This document shows positions 23,064 to 23,084 of a stretch of 23,084 nt of DNA, piece by piece. Made by a program: the position numbers and the translations under genes. Each line of letters begins with the position of its first letter. Position 1 is the first letter of the stretch. The DNA is from JAZQQB01 sp045628865. GTDB taxonomy: Bacteria; Bacillota; Clostridia; Lachnospirales; Lachnospiraceae. The DNA lies in contig JAZQQB010000046.1 in assembly GCA_045628865.1 (NCBI GenBank), forward strand, positions 1-23,084, written 5' to 3'. The notes under the pieces are model-generated. The model had not been told where the DNA came from. It searched no databases and saw only the letters and a program-made list of their open reading frames with translations.

Positions 23064-23084
23064 TGTAAAATATTCTATTTTACA
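23064..23084. promoter_or_regulatory. Operator-like inverted repeat upstream of the ABC exporter
   Basis: TGTAAAATA-TTC-TATTTTACA is a perfect 9-bp inverted repeat at the window edge. On the minus strand its centre contains TAGAAT (23072-23077), a possible -10 box, so a repressor bound here would block the exporter promoter. The -35 would lie outside the window. Confidence 0.55.

Overview
The window looks like chromosomal DNA of a Gram-positive anaerobe, most likely a Lachnospiraceae-type Clostridium relative. The evidence is AT-rich sequence, strong GGAGG-type ribosome binding sites before nearly every gene, Clostridia-like sigma-A promoters, many Fe-S proteins, lipoproteins with lipoboxes, and family choices such as a ChvE/Ggu sugar importer, ClpS-ClpA and LytTR-DUF3021. 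The species cannot be fixed from the sequence. No rRNA, tRNA, IS element, prophage gene or true CRISPR array was seen.

Layout. 31-4157 (minus strand): a four-gene cluster reading UbiV-like U32 protein, NUDIX hydrolase, Fe-S aldo/keto reductase, second U32-like Fe-S protein. 4645-5523 (plus): purC with its own promoter and terminator. 5777-10455 (plus): a lipoprotein, then an MBOAT O-acyltransferase, a DHHW/AlgX-like partner and a MATE exporter, which look like a cell-surface O-acylation cassette. 10456-11167: a gene-free stretch with a tandem array of alternating inverted octamers and several perfect hairpins. 11168-11827 (minus): a TetR regulator with a consensus promoter and an operator over its -10 box; an 11-base palindrome from that operator recurs upstream of the MBOAT gene. 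12095-16001 (minus): chvE-gguA-gguB, a multiple-monosaccharide ABC importer. 16335-21214 (minus): a tightly packed run of LytTR regulator, DUF3021 membrane protein, clpS, clpA and a second MATE exporter, with one promoter and one terminator. 21427-22982 (minus): an ABC-2 exporter (ATPase plus permease).

How they may work together. The LytTR-DUF3021 pair resembles regulator/membrane-antagonist pairs such as HdrRM and BrsRM of Streptococcus mutans. Here the genes for the N-degron adaptor ClpS, the unfoldase ClpA and a MATE exporter are stacked directly behind it, which suggests a membrane-gated switch controlling proteolysis and export. The U32 cluster joins two different U32 Fe-S proteins with an Fe-S reductase and may be an uncharacterised anaerobic modification pathway. 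Several small dispersed hairpin families occupy the intergenic regions.

Most start codons were refined by ribosome binding site position. Several genes are called a few codons shorter than the longest open frame, and gguA, clpS and clpA appear to use TTG or GTG.
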